A stretch of 64,000 nt of DNA from Holothuria scabra. Its lineage: Eukaryota > Echinodermata > Holothuroidea > Aspidochirotida > Holothuriidae. Shown here piece after piece: positions 32,289 to 43,189 of this stretch. Each line of letters opens with the position of its first letter. The stretch's first letter is position 1. The stretch lies in assembly GCA_037179385.1 (NCBI GenBank), contig CM074195.1:6194438-6258437 (forward strand), written 5' to 3'. The position numbers were made by a program, and so were the translations under genes. A model generated the notes under the pieces. The model had not been told where the DNA came from and searched no databases. It saw only the letters and a list, made by a program, of their open reading frames with translations.

Positions 32289-32614
32289 TATTCACCCCCT
32301 TTTTGTACCAGTTTTTACTCCTTTTACACTTACCCGTTCGTGCTCGTTTTTTTCTGTGTAGGCCTTATTTACAATTTTTTTTTTTTCCGGAGCTAGTTTT
32401 TGTCTCCTGTTTTCCCTTTTTTAAGAACATGTTCGATTTTAACGTGCATTTTTTCATCCAGGACGCTCTTTTTCTTTTTTTGATTTGTGTTTCATCCTTC
32501 GCACTCATGTTTTCTGACAGTCACTTTCGTCCGGTTCTGTTTTTACAGCGATCGCTTCGGATTTGATGTTTGTCGTGTCCAATTGTTACTGTTGGTTGTT
32601 CAGTTTGGTTTTTG

Positions 32615-32650
32615 CCACCTGATGAAGGGTTTATACCCGAAACGTCGTGG
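32615..32650 (+). ncRNA. Hammerhead-like motif, PLE A copy 2 right
   Basis: Plus-strand version identical to 29830-29865. The central ACGU between GAAA and C is self-complementary, so two transcripts could pair to make stem III. Confidence 0.45.
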
Positions 32651-32731
32651 AGTTTTCCGCAAACTTTTAAGCACTTTTACTACCTCTTTCGACCTACACA
32701 TTTCAACAGTGCTCCGCAGCTTTTCGACCTC

Positions 32732-32895
<164 letters not shown>

Positions 32896-32978
32896 AGGAG
32901 AAACAACAAACGACAAAAAATGATACTTTCATTTCCAACTATATGCGTTTACACAAACGATAAAATAAAATTATAAAC

Positions 32979-33019
32979 AAAGTATTTCGAGCGTCGTATA
33001 CACCGCTCTTCCTCAGTTG
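32979..33019 (-). ncRNA. Hammerhead-like hairpin, PLE B
   Basis: Minus strand CAACTGAGGA, A, GAGCG hairpin CGCTC, GAAATAC. It has the same order as the PLE A motif (CTGANGA, extra A, stem, GAAA) with a completely different stem II sequence, so the structure seems conserved rather than the sequence. Confidence 0.35.
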
Positions 33020-33047
33020 AACTGAATAACAGTGGGTAGAGAAGAAA

Positions 33048-33637
33048 CTAGACCTTATCGGGGTGCATTCGGGCGCAGAAGCTTAGAAAAGCGAGATCTT
33101 TGTTAAGTCCAGTGACGTGGGTGTTTAGACGTAAGATTGTTTTCAATTCCCGGTTGCTTCTTTCCTGGGCTGTTTTGAAGTTGCCATAGAGAATGGAAAA
33201 TTTAAGGTCGGAACGGCCATGGTTTGGGAGATTAAAATGCTCAGCAACCGGGAAACCTTTCTTGTTTTGCCGTATGCTTAGTTTGTGATTATTGAATCGG
33301 AGCCTAAACTTTGTGCTCGTTTCGCCTATGTAGGTGACCTGGGGGCATTTCATACAATAAAGCAGATAGACTACATTTTCGGAGTCGCAGTTAAATCTCC
33401 CCGGTTTCAAAGAGACACCCGAAGCCTGATGAAAAATGTTGGGGGAGGGGTCGAGGTGTGTGCATACCATGCATCTAGGTTTTTTGCAGGTGACATTTCC
33501 ACAGTTAGACTCATGATTAGAAGAGGGGAGGGCGGTTCGAACTAATACAGATCTGATGTTGCGAGGTTGTCTATAGGCAATCACTGGGGGCTCTTTGAAG
33601 AGGTTTTCCAAAGCTGGATCAGAACTTAAAGTCATTG
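33048..33637 (-). pseudogene. PLE B zinc motif and GIY-YIG endonuclease domain
   Basis: Frame shifted relative to the RT. It shows PPVIAYRQPRNIRSVLVR, a Cys motif CGNVTCKKPRCMVC, then NVVYLLYCMKCPQVTYIGET (GIY-YIG strands), R of FRLRFNNH, and FPVAEHFN. All nuclease landmarks are there. The linker between YIDDIF and this domain, about 130 residues in the other PLEs, is missing. Confidence 0.85.
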
Positions 33638-34340
33638 GCGAAAGAGAAAAACTTGTCAAATTCTTTTTCACCTTTATCCCATAGCATAAATATATCATCG
33701 ATGTAACGGACATAGAAAAACGGTTTACAAGGGGATACAGTGAGGATTTCCTGTTCAAGATAGTGCATAAAAATATTTGCATAGGAGGGTGCCATTCTGG
33801 TACCCATTGCGGTTCCTTTAACTTGGAGGTAATGACGGTCATTGAAAATAAAATTGTTATGTTCAAGAATGAATTTGATCAGTTGAGAAAGCTCAGTGTG
33901 CTGAGTGATGCCGTGAGCCGCCATAAACTTTTGACAAGACTGGACGCCCTCGTCATGAGGGATGTTAGTATAAAGGGCGGAAACATCCATGGTTACCAGA
34001 ATGACACTACGATTGATCGGGGACGGAACTGCCTCAAGCTTATTAAGGAAATCGGTACTATCTTGAATGTAGCTGGGTATGGTGGAGAGAAGAGGTTGTA
34101 AAAAACGATCCACATAAGCGGATATGTATTCCGTTAAAGTGCCTATACCAGACACAATTGGCCTACCCGGGACCAAAATACGTTGTTGACGGGTGGTTTC
34201 AAACAATTCGTGGTCTTTTAGACGTCAGTATTGGGTAGTTCATTACTGACAAGCGACTTAAGCTTATGAATTTTTGGTAGAGTGTAAAAACTGCCGGGTT
34301 TAGGGGCAGAAGGTATTAGATTTACAACCTCCTCTCTTAC
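33619..34340 (-). pseudogene. PLE B reverse transcriptase domain
   Basis: RT fingers and palm: PGSFYTLPKIHK (frame 1, near 34290-34255), then after a frameshift near 34210 a 195-codon frame with ILVPGRPIVSGIGT, VTMDVSALYTNIPHDEG (motif A), KGTAMGTRMAPSYANIF (motif B) and VRYIDDIFMLW (motif C, YxDD). Catalytic aspartates D of MDVS and DD of YIDD are present. It ends prematurely at 33619 where the downstream palm/thumb is deleted. Confidence 0.85.
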
Positions 34341-34351
34341 TTCAACAACGT

Positions 34352-34352
<1 letters not shown>

Positions 34353-34422
<70 letters not shown>
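34353..34422. repeat. (TA)n at the 5' edge of PLE B
   Basis: Seventy bases of TA dinucleotides. Confidence 0.95.
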
Positions 34423-34425
<3 letters not shown>

Positions 34426-34489
34426 GCGTTCGAAGGGCAGAATTTTTTATTCACATTGAGGAAGAATTGGTTAGTTACATGAGATTTCA

Positions 34490-34600
34490 CGGCTCAGTCC
34501 CTAACCAATTGGTTTTAGTCGGGCTGGCGGTGGCCTGTTGTCCAGTTGGGCCATGGGATGTTACCAGAGCTCCTTTATGTATACTCTGCTTCTGCTAAAT
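34490..34600 (-). repeat. SINE family S1 fragment
   Basis: CTCAGTCCCTAACCAATTGG, GGTGGCCTGTTGTCCAGTTG: same body as the copies at 23981 and 60955, more diverged. The following 34601-35838 shows nothing recognised. Confidence 0.5.
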
Positions 34601-35838
34601 GATAATTCATGCTTGTGATGTCACCATGGATCCAGTGTAAGCTTAAATTTCGTGAAGTTGTGATTACCTAACGAGATAACTGAAATTAACTTGAGTAGAT
34701 GAGATTACCTTTGGTTACACGATTGAATCTAACGCTTTGATCGGTAGCAGTCACTGCAGTCACCAGGGGTATGGTGGCATTTTCACCACCCCCGTCAGAA
34801 TCGTTATCCCCGGTCGCTGTCTCCACTCAACTCCCAAAGTACAGTGGCCTGACATAAGCGTCCGAGGCGGGGTATGGGGCAGACTCCACCCATCCTTAAA
34901 TTTTCGTAACATCTAAAATTCGTACAGCCACACTCAAGTTTTTCAAGAGAGCATGAAATGAACTACTCAGAAACTGCTAAAAGTGCCCGAAATCTGAAAA
35001 AAGGAAAGGAAACAACATCATAGTCGCGGTAAAATTTTAATAAAAAATTAACAAGATAACAAAATTCGCTATTCCTTCTGACAACACAAAAAGCTACTAT
35101 GCCTGAGCTTTATTCCAAAATCTTTGCAACACAATTCCCAAAATTATCAAATATCCAAATTCTTTTAAACTTTTGCTCCAAAAGTAAATAAGTATCACAG
35201 TCAGGGTAACATATTACGAAAAATCAAAAGATATAAAATAAATTGCGAAGCATTTGGGAAGCTTGGCACTTAAATGAAACAATCATTCAACAGCCTGCTT
35301 TCAAATCTTGGGAAAGACAATGCCGGAAGTGGCCGATTATCTGTTTTTCTTTTCAAGACTGCCCGTTACATATAATTGAAGAATCATTTTAATGGAAAAC
35401 AAAACTGATAACATAGATTTGCGAAATATTTGGACAGCTTTGGAAAAAATTCCGAGGCCCCACTCCATACTGTAGGCTAGCAAAAACGTTTGCCCAAAAT
35501 GGTAAAATATTCTGACGAAGGTTGAAAAAAATTCTTGGATGATTACATGGACAAACGGGTGGGTGTTCAGCTACAATGCCCAATAGTTTGCCGTCTATCC
35601 TACCCAATAGTTTTCCGTCTGTCTTAATTGCTTCCCCAAATTTTGATTAAATTTTTTATTGTCTTGAGAACACTTCAAAGAATAAAACTGAATTGTGGAA
35701 CGTTTCCCGAAAGGATAATTAAAGGCATATTGCGGAGACAAAATTCATTAACTCCCAGATATGCAGAAAAATGTTCTTTCCTTTGATGCCGCTGCAGGAA
35801 ATATTAACCAACGGTGGTGGAATTACTCTACGTATGGT

Positions 35839-36001
35839 CAGTGGCGTGGCCAAGGGGAGGATTTTGGTATGACCCAACCTTACAATGCAAAAAACACCTA
35901 AAATAGGGTTTTTTCTCTCTATGCTTAGACTTTGCCCTCATGCCGTGTCCCCAACTCCCCATGACACCAACCCCGATGACACAATCCTGGCTACGCCACT
36001 G
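35839..36001. mobile_element. 163-bp hAT-like MITE with perfect 8-bp target duplication
   Basis: Starts CAGTGGCGTGGCCA and ends TGGCTACGCCACTG. CGTATGGT stands immediately on both sides (35831-35838 and 36002-36009). Eight-base duplications and CAGTGGCG ends are typical of hAT transposons. No coding capacity. Confidence 0.85.
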
Positions 36002-36009
36002 CGTATGGT

Positions 36010-37430
36010 GAAGGGTAATGCTTGATCTACAGGCCCACAGTATAAAACTTCAAGGTCAAAAGGACTTTAACTTGTAAAGAAAAACAAAAGGAATGAGAGA
36101 CAAGGTGCCCACATTACATAACTTTTGCGGCTTTGTTGAAAAGCAGCGGTATTTTTAACAAAAATAACCAATCTTTAAAATGTGATATCTTGAACTAGGA
36201 AAAAGAATTGCGACAGAGTTTGAAGGACACAGTGTGGAGTATTTTTTCTTCCTTTTTTATTTATAAAAGCCCGAAGAAAAAGTCACCAGCCTAGAAGGCC
36301 TTTAAATAATTGCTGAGGGAATTATGTCTTCCCCCAAAGTGCTAACGCATATGCCTTTCTTCTGTAAGCTTTCTTTCGGCTTCCATGCGTTTTAAATCTC
36401 ATTTGGAACTCGATAGATACCTTTTACGTTACTCAATGCCCGATGAAAGTTAGCAACATTTCAAAGGAGGTAAAAATATTTCTCTCGTCAAAAGTTGCTG
36501 TTCCTCAAATTTTGAACTATGAAGTAAAAATCTGTTACCATAACATATATATGAAGCGAATCAAACAGAATTAAACGTCTTCGGGTTTTCTTCAATTGCA
36601 AACAATCCTATTTTTGTAGAAACAGTGAACACAGTTGCTCACCTTATAAATGGTCTCGTCTGGCTGAGTCATCTAAACCAATTTCCAATAAAGCAGGTCA
36701 TTGGCTTCAGAGAGTGAACAATTACGCAGTCCCGTAGTCACGGTACTTGTGCACCAATGTAAAGAAAGTCGATGAGCCATAGTATACGTCAACACTAAAA
36801 TGCACTATCCTACATGTTTTACAAAAGTCTTGTCCGCATGAGTCCACAGGTTTTCCCTTTCGGGAAACCAAAAACAATGGAAAACCCTCCGTTGCATTTT
36901 TTGTGGTACTAGCTATTTTGAGTATTCATTGACCTGTCTAAAAATTATGCGAGTGACCGAAAGGAATTTTTCATTGACCTTAATGATATCATCTGGATAG
37001 CCTTCGCGCCCCTTTCATTTTGACAGGGGAATTTCATAACATTTTAACAACTATTTGGATAGGCATTTTCCTGGACCCAGAGCCGATTCACCTAGAAAGC
37101 CGCTTTGGATATAACGTGTGATTTCTATTTGTATGACGTGTGACGAGATTGTAACCCCAAGGTTATCGACTGTACTCGAACAGAGATTTCTGTCTCGGGT
37201 GGTACCGCCTCTAGCATTTCCAGGTCTTTTAGTAACAGAGTCAAGAAAATGTTCCGTTTCAAGATATCCCTATCCTGACCACAGCATTACTGACCTAGTT
37301 ATCAACTTTTCTTTAAACTTTCGTTACGCTTATTTTTTCAATTGAAATAAATAAACTGATTTACATAAAAGAATTACGGATAAATAAATGATAGCGTATC
37401 TAAAGAAAAAAGGTGAACCAGATGAAGCTT
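36010..37430. other. Unannotated sequence
   Basis: No gene, terminal repeat or conserved frame recognised. Confidence 0.4.
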
Positions 37431-39530
37431 AAAGTTTTTTCAGCCTGGTCCAATCCAGAGTTTTGTTTGAAAATACTAAAGCAATACAACATGCAGCTAT
37501 GTACCCATATAGACAGTGCATCAAATAAGTATACGGAATTAAAGGGTTATTATAATAATAATAATACATAAGAAGCAGACTGAGAAAGATATAAGGAAAA
37601 AAAATATTTTTGAAGTACCCCTCAAACAAATTGGTTAGGGGAATTTCGTAGCTAAGTGTAAAAGGAATTCCGGAGATGAACACCATCATGACTTCTCTTT
37701 ATCTGAGAGTGTCCAAACATCGTCCTGTGAAAGGTTGTATCAGATCATCTCTTCCCCTTGTGGGATAGTTAATGAAGTTGGGTCTTTGGGGAGCAAAAAC
37801 TTCCTAAAATCACTGGGGAAGTTGGTCATTGTGGTTTCTAAAGAAGAAGATGCTTAACTACTATTTAAAGTGGTCCTTTTAAGTAAGAATAGTAACTAAG
37901 GGTATAAAAATACGGAAGTGTATGGGTGTAAGTTGGAACATTTGGTATTAAACAACAGCCCGCTTTTGGAGAACAAAGATATCGTCAATGAAACTTTGGA
38001 AGGAATCGCCCTAGTGTAAAATACCGTAAGATTAAAGAATTATAAGTATTTAACAAAATTTTACTGGGAAGAAGATACCTTAATCTATTCATTACCCCAA
38101 TAATTCTGGGAACAGATTTTGCGACATTGTCTATGTGATTTTTCCAAGAAATCTTACTGTCAATCGTTATACCTAAAAAGTTTGCAATATTACTATTCTT
38201 AATACTGGTACCTTTAAAATTTTAAAAAAATCGTGGTTATCACCTCTGCTGTTGTCAACACCAAAAACTTCGTTTTATTTTTTTTAACGATATGTAATTA
38301 GCAGGTAACCAGTCAACCACACAGTTTAATTCTAAGGACGCCACAGGAAGGGCTTCATTTACATTAGAATTTTGACAATAGACAGTGGTGTCATCAACAA
38401 ATAGTACAAACTTAGGTTGTTTTGACGATTTATACACATCATTGATATATATTATAAAGAGGGAAGGTACCTAAACAGATCCTTATAGAACACAAGCAGT
38501 AATTTCCCTGATATTAGAATCTTTACCTGTGTAAAGGATTTTTTTTGTCTATTTGTGAGTTAACTTGTAAACTAATAAAGTGCCACACATCTTACTCCAT
38601 TCTTGTATAATCTTTTGAGCAAAAAGTCTACAGTGGAGGCCATATTATCAAAATTAAACCCAATATCGTCCACAAATGTTAAGGCAGCCGTATATGTAGA
38701 GTGATTTTCTCCAAAACCATTCTGTCCAGTAGATAAAAGATTATGCCTTAGAAATAGGTGGTAAAAGAGATGGGTAGATGGGCACTGTTTAACAAGGTGT
38801 TTCTTGATTGGCTGTTGCCATTGTATTATATAGACTGTATTCCTTGTTCGGGTTAGGGATTAGGTTAGGAATTAGGTTATCGTTAGCCAGTTAGGAGTTT
38901 TTGTGTCAAACAGTGCGCATCGCCCAAAACAGACACAGAGTGATAATTTGAAATAGTATCAGGATCACCAGACTGAGACTTATACACAGGTATTACCTTA
39001 GCAATCTTTAATTCATTCGGGAAAATTCCCTTATTAAAAGATTACTTCAATATATGAGTAAGTGGATCCACAATATATTCATGAACATGTTTTAATATCT
39101 CATTGGTTATGCCATCATAACCTGGTCATTTTGCTTCTTGTACTTTCAGAATAGTACAGATACCTTACTGCTGGCTTACATGATGTAAAACGAAGGTACT
39201 TGGCACATTAATATAATTTAAATACTCGACTCAAAACTGACATTATTGTCATCTATCTCATTAGCTAGGTTTCACCAAAAGTTGAAAAAATGCCTTTAAA
39301 CTTTACGGTATAGTCAATTATACTTAAATGAAAACGCATGTGGATCTTCGACAACGCTCTTCTATGTGAAGAAGCTTTTTGTGCTGCTGCTCGTCACTTA
39401 CTTGATCATCAAATAAAATCAAAACAGAAGTTTGAGATTTTCTAGAATAGTGCGATGATTTAAAAAATGCCATTAAAAACTTCATCATAAGTTATGCCAC
39501 TAAGCGACAAAGATTTTTCAGATCACTTAA
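37430..39530 (-). pseudogene. Decayed non-LTR retrotransposon, Jockey/CR1-like RT
   Basis: Reading down the minus strand with frameshifts: PGYDGITNEILKHVHEYIVD near 39120-39060 (RT entry), KIAKVIPVYKSQSGDPDTIS near 39010-38950, a MITE insertion at 38772-38925, then NGFGENHSTYTAAL near 38720, the catalytic FVLFVDDTTVYC (VDD) at about 38410-38375, DWLPANYISLKK near 38310-38275, and after more decay VAKSVPRIIGVMNRLRYLLP and LLNTYNSLI near 38125-38025. The order and motifs are those of Jockey/CR1-group elements; the exact clade is not decidable. Stops throughout make it inactive. No 5' endonuclease recognised. Confidence 0.75.
38772..38925. mobile_element. MITE family M1 copy inside the non-LTR RT
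   Basis: GGGTAGATGGGCACTG at the left and CAGTGCGCATCGCCC at the right; the interior matches 25635-25788 including GGGTTAGGGATTAGGTTAGG. It interrupts the RT frame, so it arrived after the retrotransposon. The target duplication is not clear. Confidence 0.8.
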
Positions 39531-40970
39531 AAAAAAACCTAAGAAGGAAATTTAGTATGAGAAGGAAAAAGCGAAAAAACATTCAATTAATTGCGATACA
39601 ACTCTTCCAAAACTTTTGAAAGATGAGCTACAAGAGATTACTTCAGAGGAGATTGAAGGTGCTGCAGGTCAAAAATTCAGTGGTATGAAGAAGATGATAA
39701 AATGGACTAATTTTCGTAACTTCGAAAAGTCTAGGAGAAAGAAAAAAGTCATGAAACAAAATTTGTATGACAATGGGATTATCATTACGATCCAAGAGGA
39801 AATACTTTCCTACGAAGCCTAGTTCTTTTCAAAGCCTCATGTAAAAGACCTATTGTGTTACAGCGACAGACATCCCTTTATTCGGTTTATTTCAAAAGTT
39901 CTTACTCAGAGTGAAAGGGATGCCTGTGACATGCCTATCTCTATTGACGAGCTTGACGCGGCCCTTACCTCCATGTGTGGATAATAATAAAAGTCCTGAT
40001 ATTGATAGTCTCACTCAAGAATTCAATGAGATCTTCTTTGCTGAAATGAAGTATATTTTTTTGAACATGGTTTGGAAACATTTCCCTGTTAAACTGATGT
40101 ATGATGACTAGGTATAATCCATGCAGACGCCCATCCCTTACACTTGATTGGCCGGTGGGCGCGACCAAGTGAAATGTAATCCATCGCAAACTCGTTCGTT
40201 GTAATAGGGAGCTGATAGAGACAACTCCCTGGCTGAACACAGAACGCACGCTCGTTTTGATAGCAACTCCCTGGTTTGTCTGTGGCGAGAAAATTTGGAG
40301 TTGTTAACAAATCGCGGGTTTTCTTTCCATTGGTGTAAGACTTATGCATATTCATACATGTAGTTATTTGTACGTAATTGTTGAAAATTTGGAGTGTTGA
40401 AAATTTGGAAACAAAGGTTTCCATGGAAAGTTGTCCTCATAACCAATCCCCATGAACATGACTATCCGAACTTGTTCGTACAAAGAACAATAGATCAAAA
40501 GTTCATTGCTATTACTTTCTTTGCAAAAGGATGCCTTCGAAATCTGCCCCGATACCTATGTAAAAGTTAAATCTTAGGGCCTTTTTTATATCATTCGAAA
40601 GGTGATGCATAGTGTCACGTAAAACTGAATGAAAATCATTGCAATGCTCCTTAATGAGGACGACAACATGATTACTAAAGGATTACTAAAGGTTAGCCCT
40701 GGTGATCACCGCTCTCGTTTCTGACGAACAGAGTTGCTGTATAACTGGGAGGGATATCAGTCATAATGTTCTCTCAATGGATAACTTAATTTTCTCCTTG
40801 AATCACAATACTTTTTCCGGATTTGTTTTGAAATCGATCAAATGAAAGCTTTCGATAGAGTTGAACATCTGTTACTCTTTGATGTTCTTGTGGCTACTGG
40901 TTTTGATAATAATTTTCTTCGGTGGGTCCATATTTTGCACACTGATATTCACAGCTCCATCAAGCATACG

Positions 40971-41210
40971 CAGTGGAGGAGGAAGGGAATTCAGTCAGAG
41001 GGGGCAAGAATGTCCTGCAGGGGCGCTTCAAAATTTGTAGGGCAAGAATATTTGGTCAGAGGGGGCGAATATAGGCTGTAGGGGCGCTTTTATGTAGGTA
41101 GATACATATGCCTCAATACGGGTAAGAGAGTAAAAAGGGCGCTGACATGTAATTTGAGTCAGTCAAGGGGGGCCACCGCCCCCTCCGACTATATGGTAGC
41201 TCCGCCACTG
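40971..41210. mobile_element. 240-bp hAT-like MITE in the L1-like RT
   Basis: Starts CAGTGGAGGAGG and ends GCTCCGCCACTG. The flanks are GCATACG (40964-40970) and GCATAACG (41211-41218), an 8-bp duplication with one base lost. Both ends match the ends of the 1.59-kb element at 48755-50343 in inverted orientation, so it is a deletion derivative of that family. Confidence 0.85.
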
Positions 41211-41994
41211 GCATAACGGTTACGTATCTGAGAGATTCCTCATTGACTGAGCGCGGTATTAGAAAGGGTTGCCCCCTTTCAGCAAGCCTTTATGTTTTAA
41301 TTATTGAACCTCTTCACGATGTTATCTATAATTGTCATTTCAAGTTAATTAACGGTATAAAAGATTCTCGATCGTAAAGCTTAAATTTTTTCAGCATGCC
41401 GACGATGCGACCTTTTCAGTCTCTTATATTTCAAGTATCACTTATATCTTCCACATTTTAGTATGAGATCAGCTCTGGCTAGCATGGAAAAGACCGAAAT
41501 GTTGTGTATTTTAACTTCTACTCCAACCCCTGGTGGATTTCATTTTGGCTCTCCTGTTAGAGATGACTCCATTAAAATTCTTGTGTTGTAATGGGGAACA
41601 ACGCCCAGCGCGTGGTGAAAGGAAACTGGGATGATTAAACACTTACTTGCTGCTCTTTTCTAAATGAAGAGAAGGGGTGCAAAATTTCCCTCTAAGGTAA
41701 GGCACTTGTAATTGAAAGTCTTGTTTATTTATCTTCTATAGTTTCAACGTTAAGGAGGTAGTGAGCTCTATTGGAAATGCCATTGTTAATTTTCTCTGGA
41801 AAGGCAAAGAACCTCGAATATATAGTTATTAAACATTTGTTCTACCCATCGATCGCGGCCGCTCCAATATTTGCCATTTGGATTTGAAGAGAGATGCCTT
41901 GCGTATCAAGGTGATTGTCCAACTGCTGGGAAGGGATTTAGGTTCTAAGCTGAACAGTTTAATAATTTATTACCAGGAAATGTTGCTTGCTTGG

Positions 41995-42085
41995 GGAAAA
42001 TTCTCACACGAGCATTTATTTCAGCCAGTGAATAGATTCGAAATTCCATTTGTGGCTCACTGGCTTGTTTTTCCTCTTCCATTAT
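41995..42085 (-). repeat. SINE family S1 fragment
   Basis: CATTTGTGGCTCACTGGCTTGTTTTTCC near the 3' part of the L1-like relic matches the S1 body and tail seen at 63375. Confidence 0.45.
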
Positions 42086-42389
42086 TTTCGCTGAACCTGT
42101 GCTGAGCAGCAAGCACAATGGTGAATGTAGCCAGAGTGAAAGGTGGGTTACATTTTGTTTTAAGAGACTTTGATCCTCTTTGAAATCAGATTACGTTTGA
42201 AGTCGACAAAAGTGGCATGGTTCTTGCTCCTTATACGCATTCATGTACCAAAGATCAGATTGTGGCTACATTGTGTGCACAAAAAGGAAGTTTGAAGGGG
42301 GCTTCCCGCAAAAACGAATTTCAAATGAGAAAGGATCCGAAAGTAAGAAAGACCGAAAGTAAGAAAATGTTCGCGAAATTGAAAATGGG

Positions 42390-43189
42390 AAAGCGTTCGA
42401 GAGAAAGTCGTTTTAGTAGAAAGCGATTGTCAGGGAGTGAACTTTGACTAGAGTCCTCGTCAAAAAATTTCCGAGAAAACCGAAGGAGCCGGAGCTCACT
42501 CGCGAAGTTAAAAACTGCACATGTGCAGTCTTCAAGATGAGAATATGTTGAAATATCATTTGAAAGAGAGAGAACAAATGATTTTTTCCAAAATTCAGTG
42601 GTACCTTTCTTGTTATCCTTTTATTTTCACTGAAAATACTACAAAGAACACTGTGTCTTTGTTCTGATTATCTATTTATTCTATGTACATACTTTCGAAT
42701 CACTTACTCCTCGCATTTCAAGATAGCTGACTGACTAACAAGTGTACTGGAACGGTGGTTCAGATTCGTAGCATAAACAAAGCGGGATTGACCGTCTTCA
42801 GGAAAATTGGAATAGTTCATCAACGAACTTACGTGGTTATCAAGTTTATTTCTTATATAAAATTGTTAGCATTTGGTGTTTGTTATTAACTTCGTGGAAG
42901 ATTTTGGGACAAATTTGTGACCATTCGTCCAACGTTCAGTCTGGGTGACCTGAAATCTCCCGGAGATTCTTGTGCCTTTTGGCCGATAATTTCGCCTGAA
43001 ATTGGTTGTATGATAACTTGTGAAGTTAGTGTGGTAAGTATCATAGTAATCTCAAGTTGATAGAAATTAGAATAATACAAAATAAAAAAAACCTTCTTGT
43101 AGGTTTCCATAAGCGGTTAAAATTCAAAATTGTGTGACGTCATTAGCGCTTAATATATTTCGGTTACCCCGAGGTCAGCTTCCCAAGTA
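42390..43189. mobile_element. Partial copy of the CAGTTGGGAAGC transposon
   Basis: Inverse of 8252-8760 in several blocks: the GAAAACCGAAGGAGC segment near 42475, the ATCATTTGAAAGAGAGAGAA segment near 42556, and the end CGAGGTCAGCTTCCCAA at 43170-43186. One terminal repeat is visible; the other end is missing or too diverged. The interior between 42690 and 43090 is not in the 8-kb copy. Confidence 0.55.

Larger units (their letters stand above)
31254..32731 (+). mobile_element. Penelope-like element A, right arm of fold-back pair 2
   Basis: Plus-strand PLE fragment starting at TTAGAAACTTTTATCGAC and running to the 3' terminus (CAACAGTGCTCCGCAGC, then a second TTTCGACCT) at a (TA)n block. It is the longest intact coding copy of this family in the window. 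Only the part 3' of the RT palm is present, so it cannot prime its own synthesis. Confidence 0.9.
32896..34352 (-). mobile_element. Penelope-like element B (RT and GIY-YIG), degenerate
   Basis: Minus-strand PLE of a different family from A. From 34340 it encodes the RT entry motif (PGSFYTLPKIHK), then RPIVSGIGTLTEY, SALYTNIPHDEG and the catalytic YIDDIF, then a separate frame with the zinc motif and nuclease, then the 3' region with its own hammerhead-like hairpin, ending at (TA)n. The 5' end also abuts a (TA)n tract at 34353. Confidence 0.9.
39540..42110 (+). pseudogene. Decayed non-LTR retrotransposon, L1/Tx1-like RT
   Basis: Plus-strand relic. A pre-RT region (IKWTNFRNFEKSRRKKKV near 39690-39750), then MPISIDELDAALTSM and NNKSPDIDSLTQEFNEIF at 39930-40040 (RT entry, as in L1-type NNKSPG-DGL-EF), later MKAFDRVEHLLLFDVLVATG at 40842-40900 (AFD, palm motif A), and after a MITE, NGYVSERFL..ARY.KG-PP.SASLYVLIIEPL near 41215-41310 with a degraded HADDATF at 41393-41415. 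A DLKRDALRIK segment at 41878 follows. Many frameshifts and stops. An unrelated segment at about 40110-40640 seems inserted. Confidence 0.7.

Noticed and set aside
32030..32400. Intron in the PLE, as an explanation of the 370-bp difference between copies
   Set aside because: No GT-AG borders fit the junction; microhomology deletion explains it better.
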